From positions 372,001 to 436,000 of the forward strand of contig NZ_FMXM01000005.1 in the NCBI RefSeq assembly GCF_900103325.1: a stretch of DNA of 64,000 nt, written 5' to 3'. Origin of the DNA: Mesorhizobium qingshengii. Lineage in GTDB: Bacteria; Pseudomonadota; Alphaproteobacteria; Rhizobiales; Rhizobiaceae. Below the pieces are notes generated by a model. The model was not told the origin of the DNA, searched no databases, and saw only the letters and a list, made by a program, of their open reading frames with translations. A program made the translations under genes and the position numbers. How positions within the stretch are numbered: the stretch's first letter is position 1; each line of letters starts with the position of its first letter. Positions 25,731-37,000 of the stretch are shown in pieces.

Positions 25731-27268
25731 CTGAACTGACCCTCAAGCCCGGCAATGCAACGCTGGCCGACTGGCGCGCCATCTATCGCGGCGCCGTGCC
25801 GAAGCTGGACGATGCCTGCAGGCCAAAAATCAAGGCGAGCGCCGAGGCGGTGGCGCGGATCGTTGCCAAGGGTGAGCCGGTCTATGGCATCAACACCGGC
25901 TTCGGCAAGCTGGCCAGCGTTCGCATCCCGGCCGAGGATCTCGAGACCTTGCAGCGCAACATCGTGCTTTCGCACGCCGCTGGCGTCGGCGAGCCGATGC
26001 CATCAGCTGTTTGCAGGCTGATGATGGCGCTGAAGCTCGCCAGCCTGGCGCAGGGCGCGTCCGGGGTGAGGCCACAAACCATCGAGTTGCTCGAAGCGAT
26101 GCTGGCCAACGACGTCATCCCGGTGGTGCCGGCGCAAGGTTCGGTCGGCGCGTCGGGTGATCTGGCGCCGCTATCGCACATGACGGCGGTGATGATCGGC
26201 GTCGGCGAATGCTTTACCCCGCACGGCCGTTTCCCGGCCAAGGTCGCCTTTGTCTCGCACGGGCTGGAGCCGGTGACGCTGGGCGCCAAGGAAGGGCTGG
26301 CGCTGCTCAACGGCACGCAGTTTTCAACGGCCTATGCGCTCGCCGCCTTGTTCGAGGCCGAAGTGCTCTACCAGTCGGCGCTGGTCGCCGGTGCGCTGTC
26401 GACCGACGCGGCAAGGGGCTCCGATGCCCCCTTCGATCCGCGCATCCACCTGCTGAGGAAGCACCCTGGCCAGATCGAGACGGCGGACGCCCTGCGCAAT
26501 CTGATGGCCGGCAGCGCCATCCGTGAATCGCATCGGGTCGGCGACGAGCGCGTGCAGGATCCTTATTGCTTGCGCTGCCAGCCGCAGGTGATGGGGGCGG
26601 CACTCACCGTGCTGCGGCAGGCGGCCGACACGCTCGGCACCGAGGCCAATGGCGTCACCGACAATCCGCTGATCTTTGCCGAGGACGACACGGCACTTTC
26701 CGGCGGCAACTTCCACGCCGAGCCGGTGGCCTTTGCCGCCGACATGATCGCGCTCGCCGTCTGCGAGATCGGTTCGTTGTCGGAACGCCGCATCGCCATG
26801 CTGGTCGATCCCGCACTATCCGGCATGCCGGCCTTCCTGACGCCGAAGCCGGGCCTGAACTCCGGCTTCATGATCCCGCAGGTGACAGCGGCTGCTCTCG
26901 TCTCGGAGAACAAGCAGAAGGCCTATCCGGCCAGCGTCGATTCCATTCCCACCTCGGCCAACCAGGAAGACCACGTTTCGATGGCCGCGCATGGCGCGCG
27001 CCGGCTGATCGGCATGATCGAGAATGCGACAGCAGTGATCGGCATCGAATTGCTGGCCGCCGCGCAAGGCTGCGACTTCCATGCGCCACTGGCGTCGAGC
27101 GCCGCGCTCGAAGCGGTGCGCAAACTAGTCCGCGCCGAGGTGCCGCATCTCGACAATGACCGGCATTTCCACCCCGATATGGAAAAGGCCATCGCCATGG
27201 TGCGCAGCGGCGCGACAGTCAAGGCTGCCGGCGCGATAGCGCTGCCGTCGATTTCGGGAGCAGCATGA
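25727..27268 (+). CDS. hutH: histidine ammonia-lyase
   Basis: A 513-residue enzyme that removes ammonia from L-histidine to form urocanate. The Ala-Ser-Gly triad that cyclises into the MIO cofactor is at 142-144 ([14 protein letters not shown]), the numbering seen in the Pseudomonas enzyme. The ATG at 25727 overlaps the hutI stop by 4 bases and has AGAGGAC before it. Its own stop overlaps the hutG start in the same way, so the first three genes of the operon are tightly coupled. Confidence 0.97.
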   Translation: MTELTLKPGNATLADWRAIYRGAVPKLDDACRPKIKASAEAVARIVAKGEPVYGINTGFGKLASVRIPAEDLETLQRNIVLSHAAGVGEPMPSAVCRLMMALKLASLAQGASGVRPQTIELLEAMLANDVIPVVPAQGSVGASGDLAPLSHMTAVMIGVGECFTPHGRFPAKVAFVSHGLEPVTLGAKEGLALLNGTQFSTAYALAALFEAEVLYQSALVAGALSTDAARGSDAPFDPRIHLLRKHPGQIETADALRNLMAGSAIRESHRVGDERVQDPYCLRCQPQVMGAALTVLRQAADTLGTEANGVTDNPLIFAEDDTALSGGNFHAEPVAFAADMIALAVCEIGSLSERRIAMLVDPALSGMPAFLTPKPGLNSGFMIPQVTAAALVSENKQKAYPASVDSIPTSANQEDHVSMAAHGARRLIGMIENATAVIGIELLAAAQGCDFHAPLASSAALEAVRKLVRAEVPHLDNDRHFHPDMEKAIAMVRSGATVKAAGAIALPSISGAA

Positions 27269-28086
27269 TGACCAGAACGCCCTGGCTTACGGTAACGCGC
27301 GGCACCGCACCGCTGCTGGTGTCGATCCCGCACACCGGCATCGACCTCGCTGGCCTCGAGAATCGGCTGGTGTCGCCCTGGCTCGGTCGCCGCGATTGCG
27401 ACTGGTGGATCGACAAGCTCTATGATTTCGCCGCAGGCCTCGGAGCGACTGTCGTTCACACCGCGATCTCGCGCACCGTCATCGACGTCAATCGCGACCC
27501 GTCCGGCGCCTCGCTCTATCCCGGCCAGACGACGACCGGTCTCTGCCCGACCGAGACTTTCGACGGCGATCCGCTTTACCGCGAAGGCGAGGAGCCGGGG
27601 CCGTCGGAGGTCGATGAGCGGCGCGAGAAATTCTTCGTGCCCTATCATGCCGCCATGCAGGCCGAGATCGACAGGCTGCGAACCTTGCACCAGACGATCG
27701 TCGTCTATGATTGCCACTCGATCCGCTCGGTGCTGCCGCGGCTGTTCGAGGGCACTCTGCCGGTGTTCAATCTCGGCACGAACGATGGCAAGAGCGCTGA
27801 CCCTGACTTGCAGGCGATGGTCGCTCGGATCATGGCCGAAACCGGCGAGAGCTCTGTCGTCAACGGCCGCTTCAAGGGCGGCTGGATCACGCGCCATTTC
27901 GGTCAGCCTCAAGATGGCATCCATGCGCTGCAGATGGAGCTGTCAAACCGTGGCTACATGCGCGAGCCGGAAGGCACGGGCGCGCCTGACAATTGGCCGG
28001 TTCCTTACGATGCCGAGTTCGCGGCGCCGATCCGTGCCACGCTGGAAAAGATTCTGAAGACCGCGATTGCCTGGGCGCAACGCTGA
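27265..28086 (+). CDS. hutG: N-formylglutamate amidohydrolase (deformylase)
   Basis: A 273-residue enzyme of the N-formylglutamate amidohydrolase family (FGase, the HutF-route partner, not the arginase-like formiminoglutamase). It releases formate and glutamate. Early signatures are SIPHTGID and [20 protein letters not shown], and YDCHSIRS carries a probable metal His. The ATG overlaps the hutH stop. Its presence together with HutF shows that this organism uses the five-step route. Confidence 0.95.
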   Translation: MMTRTPWLTVTRGTAPLLVSIPHTGIDLAGLENRLVSPWLGRRDCDWWIDKLYDFAAGLGATVVHTAISRTVIDVNRDPSGASLYPGQTTTGLCPTETFDGDPLYREGEEPGPSEVDERREKFFVPYHAAMQAEIDRLRTLHQTIVVYDCHSIRSVLPRLFEGTLPVFNLGTNDGKSADPDLQAMVARIMAETGESSVVNGRFKGGWITRHFGQPQDGIHALQMELSNRGYMREPEGTGAPDNWPVPYDAEFAAPIRATLEKILKTAIAWAQR

Positions 28087-28104
28087 TCAGGCAGCGCTTT
28101 CGGG

Positions 28105-28488
28105 ATGGATGCCATGACCGGACATGCCAGGACATTTCTTCTTGCCGTCGGGCTGCTCTCGGCCGCGGTCGTTCCGGCGGCCGCCGCCGAAGTGGCCATG
28201 AAGGGCGCGGACATTCTCGCCACCTTGAAGGATGCCCGCGCCGAAGGCCCTGACTGGGCGGAAAGCTTCGATGATGGCGGGGCCACGATCTACACGAAAG
28301 GTGGCGCCCGGTCGCCGGGCCGCTGGGATGTGCGTGGCGACCAATACTGTTCGCTGTGGCCGCCCTCGGACGTCTGGTCCTGCTACGCCATGACCATCGA
28401 TACTTCCGACCCTGCCCATGAGCAGGTCACCTGGATCAGCGCCGACGGCCACCGCAACGCCGCGCACCTCATTCGAAAGGGACAATGA
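28105..28488 (+). CDS. secreted protein of unknown function inside the hut operon
   Basis: A 127-residue protein with a signal peptide (to about residue 28, VPAAAAE). The mature part has three Cys ([15 protein letters not shown]) in a compact beta-rich stretch reading [17 protein letters not shown]. This pattern resembles small DUF995-like rhizobial secreted proteins, but I am not sure of the family. It starts 18 bases after hutG and its stop overlaps the hutU start (ATGATGA), so it is certainly co-translated with the histidine genes. An ATG at codon 4 is an alternative start. No function is known; a periplasmic role linked to histidine or urocanate uptake is only a guess. Confidence 0.7.
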   Translation: MDAMTGHARTFLLAVGLLSAAVVPAAAAEVAMKGADILATLKDARAEGPDWAESFDDGGATIYTKGGARSPGRWDVRGDQYCSLWPPSDVWSCYAMTIDTSDPAHEQVTWISADGHRNAAHLIRKGQ

Positions 28489-30158
28489 TGAACAATCCTC
28501 GCCACAACATCCGTGAAGTCCGCAGCCCGCGTGGCACGGAAATCAGCGCACGCTCCTGGCTGACCGAAGCACCGCTGCGCATGCTGATGAACAATCTCGA
28601 CCCGGACGTTGCCGAAAATCCCAACGAGTTGGTCGTCTATGGCGGCATCGGCCGGGCGGCGCGCACCTGGAACGACTTCGACCGCATCGTCGCCTCCCTG
28701 AGGACGCTGGCAGATGACGAGACTTTGCTGGTCCAGTCGGGCAAGCCGGTCGGCGTCTTCCGCACGCATCCCGACGCACCGCGCGTGCTGATCGCCAACT
28801 CCAACCTTGTGCCGCACTGGGCGACCTGGGAAAAGTTCAACGAGCTCGATAGGAAGGGCCTGATGATGTACGGCCAGATGACGGCCGGCTCGTGGATCTA
28901 CATCGGCACGCAAGGCATCGTGCAGGGCACCTACGAGACCTTCGTCGAGGCCGGCCGCCAGCATTATGGCGGCAATCTCAAAGGCAAGTGGATCCTGACA
29001 GGTGGACTGGGCGGTATGGGCGGCGCCCAGCCACTGGCGGCGGTGATGGCCGGCGCCTGCTGTCTGGCTATCGAATGCAATCCGGACTCGATCGATTTCC
29101 GTCTGCGCACCCGCTATGTCGATGAGAAGGCCGAGACGCTGGACGAGGCGATGGCGATGATCGAGCGCTGGACCAAGGCCGGCGAGGCGAAGTCTGTCGG
29201 CCTGCTCGGCAATACCGCCGAGATCGTCCCGGAAATGTTCAGGCGCGGCATTCGCCCCGATATGGTCACCGACCAGACCTCGGCCCACGACCCCATCAAT
29301 GGCTATCTGCCTAAGGGCTGGACGATGGCGCAATGGCGCGAGAAGCGCGTCAGTGACCCGAAGGCGGTCGAGAAGGCCGCCCGCGCCTCGATGCGCGAAC
29401 ATGTCGAGGCAATGGTGGCGTTCTGGAACGCCGGCGTGCCGACGCTCGACTACGGCAACAACATCCGCCAGGTGGCCAAGGAGGAGGGGTTCGAGAACGC
29501 CTTCGCTTTCCCCGGTTTCGTGCCGGCCTATATCCGCCCGCTGTTTTGCCGCGGCATCGGCCCATTCCGCTGGGCAGCCCTTTCCGGCGACCCGGAGGAT
29601 ATCTACAAGACCGACGCCAAGGTGCGCGAACTCACACCCGGCAACACCCACCTGCACAACTGGCTCGACATGGCGCGCGAGCGGATCGCCTTCCAGGGCC
29701 TGCCGGCCCGCATCTGCTGGGTTGGTCTTGGCGATCGGCATAGGCTGGGCCTCGCTTTCAACGAGATGGTCGCAAAGGGCGAGTTGAAGGCGCCGGTCGT
29801 CATCGGCCGCGATCACCTCGATTCCGGCTCGGTCGCTTCGCCCAACCGCGAGACCGAATCGATGAAGGACGGCTCGGATGCGGTGTCCGACTGGCCACTG
29901 CTCAACGCATTGCTCAACACGGCGTCAGGCGCCACCTGGGTGTCGCTGCACCATGGCGGCGGCGTTGGCATGGGCTTCTCGCAGCACGCCGGCATGGTCA
30001 TCGTCGCCGACGGCACACCCGAGGCGGCCAGACGCCTGGAGCGGGTGTTGTGGAACGATCCGGCGACCGGCGTCATGCGCCATGCCGATGCCGGCTACGA
30101 CATCGCCATCGAGTGCGCGAAGGAGCACCAGCTCAATCTGCCCGGTATTCTCGGGTAA
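28485..30158 (+). CDS. hutU: urocanate hydratase
   Basis: A 557-residue enzyme of standard length that adds water to urocanate to give imidazolonepropionate, using tightly bound NAD+ as an electrophile. The NAD-binding segment is [16 protein letters not shown] near residue 170, and [16 protein letters not shown] and [15 protein letters not shown] are family-conserved. It overlaps the preceding gene by 4 bases. It completes the catabolic set HutH, HutU, HutI, HutF and HutG. Confidence 0.97.
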   Translation: MMNNPRHNIREVRSPRGTEISARSWLTEAPLRMLMNNLDPDVAENPNELVVYGGIGRAARTWNDFDRIVASLRTLADDETLLVQSGKPVGVFRTHPDAPRVLIANSNLVPHWATWEKFNELDRKGLMMYGQMTAGSWIYIGTQGIVQGTYETFVEAGRQHYGGNLKGKWILTGGLGGMGGAQPLAAVMAGACCLAIECNPDSIDFRLRTRYVDEKAETLDEAMAMIERWTKAGEAKSVGLLGNTAEIVPEMFRRGIRPDMVTDQTSAHDPINGYLPKGWTMAQWREKRVSDPKAVEKAARASMREHVEAMVAFWNAGVPTLDYGNNIRQVAKEEGFENAFAFPGFVPAYIRPLFCRGIGPFRWAALSGDPEDIYKTDAKVRELTPGNTHLHNWLDMARERIAFQGLPARICWVGLGDRHRLGLAFNEMVAKGELKAPVVIGRDHLDSGSVASPNRETESMKDGSDAVSDWPLLNALLNTASGATWVSLHHGGGVGMGFSQHAGMVIVADGTPEAARRLERVLWNDPATGVMRHADAGYDIAIECAKEHQLNLPGILG

Positions 30159-30170
30159 GTGGTTGAACCG

Positions 30171-30758
30171 ATGCGCGTCCTGCGGGCATCTGAATACCGG
30201 TCGATGCCGTGGAAGAACGGCGGTGGCGTGACGATGGAAATCGCCGTCTCGCCTGCCGGCGCCGGGCTCGAAGACTTCGACTGGCGCGTCTCGATGGCGC
30301 GCGTCGAAGGCAGCGGCCCGTTCTCGCAATTTGCCGGGATTGATCGCACGCTTTCCGTGCTCGAAGGTGAGGGCATTGCCCTCGATATTGCTGGCCGCCC
30401 GCCGATATCAGTCACCAGAGCGACCGCACCGCTTTCCTTCCCGGCTGACGTGCCGACCGCAGCCACGCTGATTGGCGGGCCGATCACCGATCTCAATGTC
30501 ATGACCCGCCGGAGCCGGACGACGCATTCGGTCGAGCGCCTGGTGGTTTCAGCGCCGGTGGAAATCAAGACCAAGGCGAGGGCGACCCTCATCCTGTGCC
30601 TGAATGGGGAAATCATTGTGCCCGGCACCGAACCGGTTCACCTCGGGCCGCTGGACACGCTGTTTCCTGGCCCGGACACCGCCTGCGTGGTTGTCCAACC
30701 CGCCCATGACACGACGCTGTTCGTGATCCGGATCGGCGGCATCACCGGCAACGATTAA
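30171..30758 (+). CDS. hutD: HutD/Ves-family protein
   Basis: A 195-residue cupin-fold protein of the HutD family, with the signature MPWKNGGGVTMEIAVSP at the N-terminus and FDWRVSMARVEGSGPFSQF after it. HutD limits over-induction of hut genes in Pseudomonas, possibly by binding a pathway intermediate; its biochemistry is unsettled. I prefer the ATG at 30171 to an earlier GTG at 30159 because family similarity starts with RVLRASEYRSMPW. It is the last gene of the operon. Confidence 0.9.
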   Translation: MRVLRASEYRSMPWKNGGGVTMEIAVSPAGAGLEDFDWRVSMARVEGSGPFSQFAGIDRTLSVLEGEGIALDIAGRPPISVTRATAPLSFPADVPTAATLIGGPITDLNVMTRRSRTTHSVERLVVSAPVEIKTKARATLILCLNGEIIVPGTEPVHLGPLDTLFPGPDTACVVVQPAHDTTLFVIRIGGITGND

Positions 30759-30931
30759 CGGTTGTTTCCAAACATGATCGCGATGCCGGCGAAATATAGC
30801 GTAAGCTGCTGGCGGCATCACGAAAAAGCCTGAATCCTCTCCGTCGATCGATCTTGACGGCAAGAGGGGCGCACGTCTTTGAATTTTTGCTGAGAGATGA
30901 CGCCCTGTCGTGGTGCGGAAACAAACTTTCG

Positions 30932-30958
30932 GCAATTGGGGTTTATGCAACCAATTGC
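30932..30958. promoter_or_regulatory. inverted repeat upstream of ndvB
   Basis: GCAATTGG (30932-30939) and CCAATTGC (30951-30958) are perfect 8-bp inverted arms separated by 11 bases. The stretch lies 68-94 bases before the ndvB start in an AT-rich pocket and could be an operator or an RNA hairpin in the leader. A weak -35-like TTGACG is at 30854-30859. Confidence 0.45.
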
Positions 30959-31025
30959 ATTTGAATCGGTTTTAGGGCCATTGCCGTGGCGGTGACGCCG
31001 CTGAGTGCCGCATACGGAATTTTCA

Positions 31026-34000
31026 ATGAATATTCAGACGAACCCTGCCCAAATCGAGAAGACAAGCGCGAGCTTCCCGGTAATCACGGAAGAGCCGATC
31101 CGATCCAATTTCCTGCCCGAAGACCGCCTTCGGCTGCTTGGCGAAAGCCTGGCAAAAGGCGACCTGACGGATCTCTTCGGCCTGACGCCGTTCGATTTTC
31201 AGGCGCGTATCCGCGACAGCGCCAAGAAGATTTTGGAGGTCTACCGTTCGACCAACGCCGCGCAAGCGCGAGGCGAGACGATCACGCCGGCGGCACAGTG
31301 GCTTCTCGACAACAACTACCTGGTTGAGGAAACCATTTTCCAGGTCAAGCGCGACCTGCCGCGCCGCTTCTACCGCCAGCTGCCCACCCTGAAACTGCCC
31401 GATAGCGGCAGCGTGCCGCGCGCGCTGGCACTGGCCTGGACCTATGTGGCGCATTCGGACAGTTCCGTCTCGGCGACGATGTTCAAGTCGATCGTCCAGG
31501 GCTTTCAGTCGGTCGAGCCGCTGAAGATCGGCGAACTCTGGGCGCTGCCGTCATTGTTGCGCTTCGTCCTGATCGAAAATCTCCGCCGGCTGGCCGTCAG
31601 GGTCAATCGCACCCGCCAGATGCGCCAGATCGCCAACGACGTGGCAGACAAGGTTCTGGCGACCGACGACACCCCCGACCGACAGGCGATCCTGTCCAAC
31701 TTCAGCGCCCACGCGCAGGACACCACCTTCGCCACCCAGCTGCTCTACCGCTTGCGCGATGGATCGCAGAACGCCGGCAAGGCCCTGGAATGGCTGGAAG
31801 GCGAGCTCGAAAAGACCGGCTCCGACGCAGAGGAAATCATCATTTCCGAACATCACACGCTGTCCAGCGGCAATGTGACGACCGGCAACATCATCCGCGG
31901 CCTGCGCCTCATCAACGACGTCGACTGGACGGTGTGGTTCGAAGGCGTCAGCCGCATCGATACCGTGCTGCGCGAGCGTACCGATTTCGCCGCGCTCGAC
32001 TTCTTCTCGCGTGACCAGTACCGGACCGCGATCGAGGAACTGGCGCGCCGCTCGAACCTTTCGGAATATCGCGTCGCCGAGAAGGCCATCGAACTGGCCG
32101 GTCACGCTGCCAGCGGGACCATCCCTGGTGAGAGTGAAGGCGATGCCGCTCCGGCTGCGTCCGCCCACACCGATGTCGGTTTCTTTCTCGTCGGCCCGCG
32201 CAGGCTGGAACTGGAAAAGGCGATCGGCTACCGGCCGACAGTGAGCCAGACCACCAAACGCGCGTTCCGCAAGACCGGATGGCTTGGCATCGTCGTACCG
32301 GTGTTTGCGCTGACGGCTCTGCTTCTCGTCCTCTCCGGCAATGCACTGGCCAATCTGGGTCTGTCAGTGCCGTCGATCGTCCTGATGCTGGCGCTGTTTG
32401 CAGTGCCGGCCAGCGAGGGCGCGCTCGCCTTCTTCAACACCGTCGTATCGCTGTTCCTGAAACCGACCCGCCTCGTCGGCTACGATTACAAGCACGGTGT
32501 ACCGCCCGAGGCGCGCACCCTGGTGGTGGTGCCGTCGCTGATCGGCTCGCGCGACGACGTCGAGGAAAACATCCGCAACATTGAGGTTCATCACCTCGCC
32601 AACACGGCGGATGAAATCTACTTCGCGCTGCTGTCGGACTGGCCAGATAGCAAGACCGAGATCGATGCGGCGGACACCGAAATACTCGAATTCGCCCGCG
32701 CCGAGGTCGCCCGCCTGAATGCCCGCTATCCCTCGCAAGGCGCACCGCGCTTCTACATCCTGCACCGGCGCCGGCTCTTCAACGCCGCCCAGGGCGCCTG
32801 GATGGGCTGGGAGCGCAAGCGCGGCAAGTTGCATGAGCTCGACCTCCTGCTGCGCGGCGATAGCGACACCACGTTTCTGCCGCTCGACGTGCCGCTGCCG
32901 GAAAACGTCGTCCATGTGATGACGCTCGATGCTGACACGCGCACTACCCGCGACGCCGTCGCGACTCTCGTCGGCAAGCTCTGCCATCCGCTCAACCGTC
33001 CGCATTTCGACGCGACCAAGCGTGTGGTCACGGCCGGCTACACCATCCTGCAGCCGCGCATTACCGCGTCTCTGACCAGTGGTGACGACGCGTCGTTCTT
33101 CCAGCGGGTCTTCTCGGCCAATCGCGGCCTCGACCCTTACGTGTTTGCCGTATCCGATCTTTATCAGGACGTCTTCGGCGACGGCTCCTTCACCGGCAAG
33201 GGCCTTTATCATGTCGACGCCTTCGAGGCGGCGCTGCGGGGTCGCATCGAGGAAAACACCATCCTCAGCCACGATCTGCTCGAAGGTGCGCTGGCGCGCT
33301 CGGCGCTCGTCACCGACGTCGAGTTGGTCGAGGACTACCCGATACGCTACTCGGTCGACGCCTCGCGTCACCATCGCTGGGCGCGCGGCGACTGGCAGCT
33401 TCTTGGCTTCATCCTCGATCCGCGCTCCGGCGTGCCGGCCTTGTCGCGCTGGAAGATGGTCGACAACCTGCGCCGCTCGCTGACGCCGATCTTCTGGGTG
33501 ATGGCGGCGATCGCCGGCTGGACGCTGCTGCCCTTCACGCAGGCCGCGCAATGGCAGGCCCTGCTGATCCTCAGCCTGTTCATGGCGCCGACATTCGACG
33601 TCGTCAACGCCATCCTGCCCAAGAGCGGCGACCAGACGCCGCGCGGTCATTTCTCGGCGCTGGCGCGTGACGTCGCCTTCGGCACCGCGATGGTGGCGCT
33701 CAAGATCGTGCTGATGGCGCATAACGCCTGGATGATGGGCGACGCCATCGTGCGCACGCTCTACCGGCTGTTCGTCAGCCGCCAGAACCTGCTGGAATGG
33801 CGCACCGCCTCGCAGGCGCACAAGAGCGGCGACAACGATCTCGGCTCCTACTACGGCATGATGTATGGCGCTGTGATCATCGGCTTCGTCGGTCTAGCCA
33901 TACCGGTGCTGGCCGATTCCACCGGCGCCTTCGTCGCCTTCTTCTTCGCCCTGTTCTGGATCGCCTCGCCGGCCATCGCCGCCTGGATCAGCCGTTCGGC

Positions 34001-37000
34001 TGAAACCGAGGACCGGCTGCGTATCTCGGCCGCCGACATCCATGCGCTGCGCACGGTTGCGCGGCGCACGTGGCACTATTTCGAAAGCTTCGTAACGGCC
34101 GAGCATCACAATTTGCCGCCGGACAATTTCCAGGAAAGCCCGGCGCCGGTCGTGGCGCCACGCACCTCGCCAACCAATATCGGCGTCTATCTGCTGTCCG
34201 TCGTCTCGGCGCGAGACTTCGGCTGGATCAGCCTGTCCGATGCCATTACCCGCATCGACGCCACGATGACCACCATCGAGGGCATGCCGCGCGACCGTGG
34301 CCACCTCTTCAACTGGTATGACACGACGACACTGAAGCCGCTTTATCCGCTCTATATTTCGGCCGTCGACAGCGGCAATCTTGCCGGCCATCTGGTGGCA
34401 GTGGCGGCAGCCTGTGCCGAGTGGGCGGAAGCGCCCTCCGTCCACCTCCAGGGCGATTTCGAAGGCATTCTCGACACGGTCACCATCCTCAGCGAAAGCC
34501 TCGACGATCTGCCTGACGACCGCCGCCAGTTGCGCCCGTTGCGTCAGCGCCTGGCGGACCGTCTCGACGGCATGCGGCGCGCGGTCGAGACCATCAAGGC
34601 GCAGCCGGAAATGGCGTCGATCCGCACCATCAATCTGGCCGTGCTGGCCGGCGAAATACGCAAACTCGCCGCAGCCATCCACACCGAGGCCGCATCGGCC
34701 CAGAGCGACATCATCGTCGATTGGGCGGCAAGGCTAGAAGCCAGCTGTGAGGCGCATGTCCATGACGCGCACAGCGACGACAACGCCGTCGAGGCCCTGC
34801 GCGCCAAGCTCTTGACCTTGCGCGAGCGCACGCGCCGCTTTGCCTTCGAAATGGATTTCTCCTTCCTGATGCGGCCTGAACGCAAGCTGCTGTCGATCGG
34901 CTACCGTGTCGAGGAACACCAACTCGATGAAAGCTGCTACGATCTTCTCGCCTCCGAGGCGCGGCTGACCAGCCTGTTCGCCATCGCCAAGGGCGACCTG
35001 CCGACCGAGCACTGGTTCCGTCTTGGCCGGCCGATCGTCGAGATCGGCTTCCAGGGCGCGCTGATGTCGTGGTCCGGCTCGATGTTCGAGTATCTGATGC
35101 CGCCGCTGGTGATGAAGGAGCCGCAAGGCAGCATTCTCAACCAGACCAGCAAGCTGATCATCAAGCGTCAGATCCAGTACGGCCGCCAGAAGAACGTGCC
35201 ATGGGGGATTTCTGAAGCGGCCTACAACGCCCGCGACCGCGAACTGACCTACCAGTACACCAATTTCGGCGTCCCTGGCCTCGGGCTGAAGCGTGGTCTC
35301 GGCCAGAACACGGTGATTGCACCTTACGCGACCGTGCTGGCGGCGCAGTTCAACCCGCGTGAAGCCGTGCAGAACCTCGCCCGGTTGCGGGAGGTCGGTG
35401 CGCTTGGCCGCCACGGCTACTACGACGCCGTCGACTTCACGCCGCAGCGCGTGCCGGAAGGCACCAATCATGTCGTCGTGCAGAACTACATGGCCCACCA
35501 TTCGGGCATGTCGATCGTGGCGGTTGCCGATGCCATCTTCGAAGGCCGCATGCGCGACCGATTCCACAGCGACCCGGTTATCGAATCCGCCGAATTGCTG
35601 CTGCAGGAGCGGGCGCCGCGCGACATCCCGACCGCAACCGTCAGGACCGAGGCCGACGAACGCGCCAAGGACGAGACCGAGATCGAGAGCCCCGACACCC
35701 GCATCGTGCTCGATCCGTTGCGGGCGCTGCGTTCGACCAGTGTGATGTCCAACGGACGCTATTCGGTGATGGTCACCGCGACCGGGTCCGGCTACAGCCG
35801 CTGGGGCGATCTCTCCGTCACCCGCTGGCAGCCGGACCCCGCCGAGGACCGGCTCGGCTCCTACATCTTCCTGCGCGATGCCGGCACCGGCGACTGGTGG
35901 TCGGCGACCGCGGAACCGAAGCGCGCGGCCGAGGAGAAGGCGCAGACCCTGTTCTCCGACGACAAGGCGAGCTTCGTCAAATCGGTGGGCACCTTGCGCT
36001 CCGAGGTCGAATGCATCGTCATTTCGGAAGGAAATGGCGAGGGCCGTCGGGTCACTCTCTACAATGACGGGCCATCCGACCGTCACATCGAAGTGACCTC
36101 CTTTGCCGAACTGGTGCTCGGATTGGAGGCATCGGACAACGCGCATCCGGCCTTCTCGAAGATGTTCGTCGAGACCGAGATCGCATCGAACAACGGTGCG
36201 ATCTTCGCCACGCGGCGCAAGCGCGAAACCAGCGAGCCCGATGTCGCGGTGGTGCATTTCGTCACCGATCCGTCGGGATTGGCGCGTGATGCCGAGGCCG
36301 AGACCGACAGGCGTGCCTTCATCGGCCGTGGCCGCACCATCGTCGACGCGGCCGCTTTCGATCCGGGCGCCAGGCTTGGGGGCCATTCCGGCTTCACGCT
36401 CGATCCCATCGCCTCGCTGCGCCGCCAGGTGCGGGTGCCCGCCAACAAGAAGATATCCCTGACCTTCTGGACCGTCGTCGGCGCCAACCGCACTGAACTG
36501 GAGGAGGCCGTCGCCCGGCTCGACCACCCGGAGAGTTTCGCTCGCCAGGCCATGCTCGCCTGGACCCGCAGCCAGGTGCAGACCCGCCATATGGGCCTCA
36601 GCCTGACCGATGCAGCAAACGTGCAGAAGCTGGCGCGTTACCTGATCTATCCGGATCCGTTCCTGCGTCTCCCCGCCGAGTCCATCGCCTCGGGGCTGGG
36701 CAAGCAGTCGAGCCTGTGGCCGACCAGCATTTCGGGCGATTTCCCGATCTTCCTGGTCAGGATCGGCGACGTTGCCGACCTGGAGATCGTCGCCCAAGCG
36801 CTGCGTTTCCAGGAGTACATGCGCACCCGCGGCATGATGATCGATTTCGTCGTCGTCAACGAGCAGGCGTCCTCCTACGTCCAAGACCTGCAGCGTGCGG
36901 TCGAGACGCTGTGCGAAAACAGCCGCTTGCGCGGCAAGGAACTCGGGCCTCGCCAGCACATTTTCGCGGTCCGCCGCGACCTGATGGACGAGACCACCTA

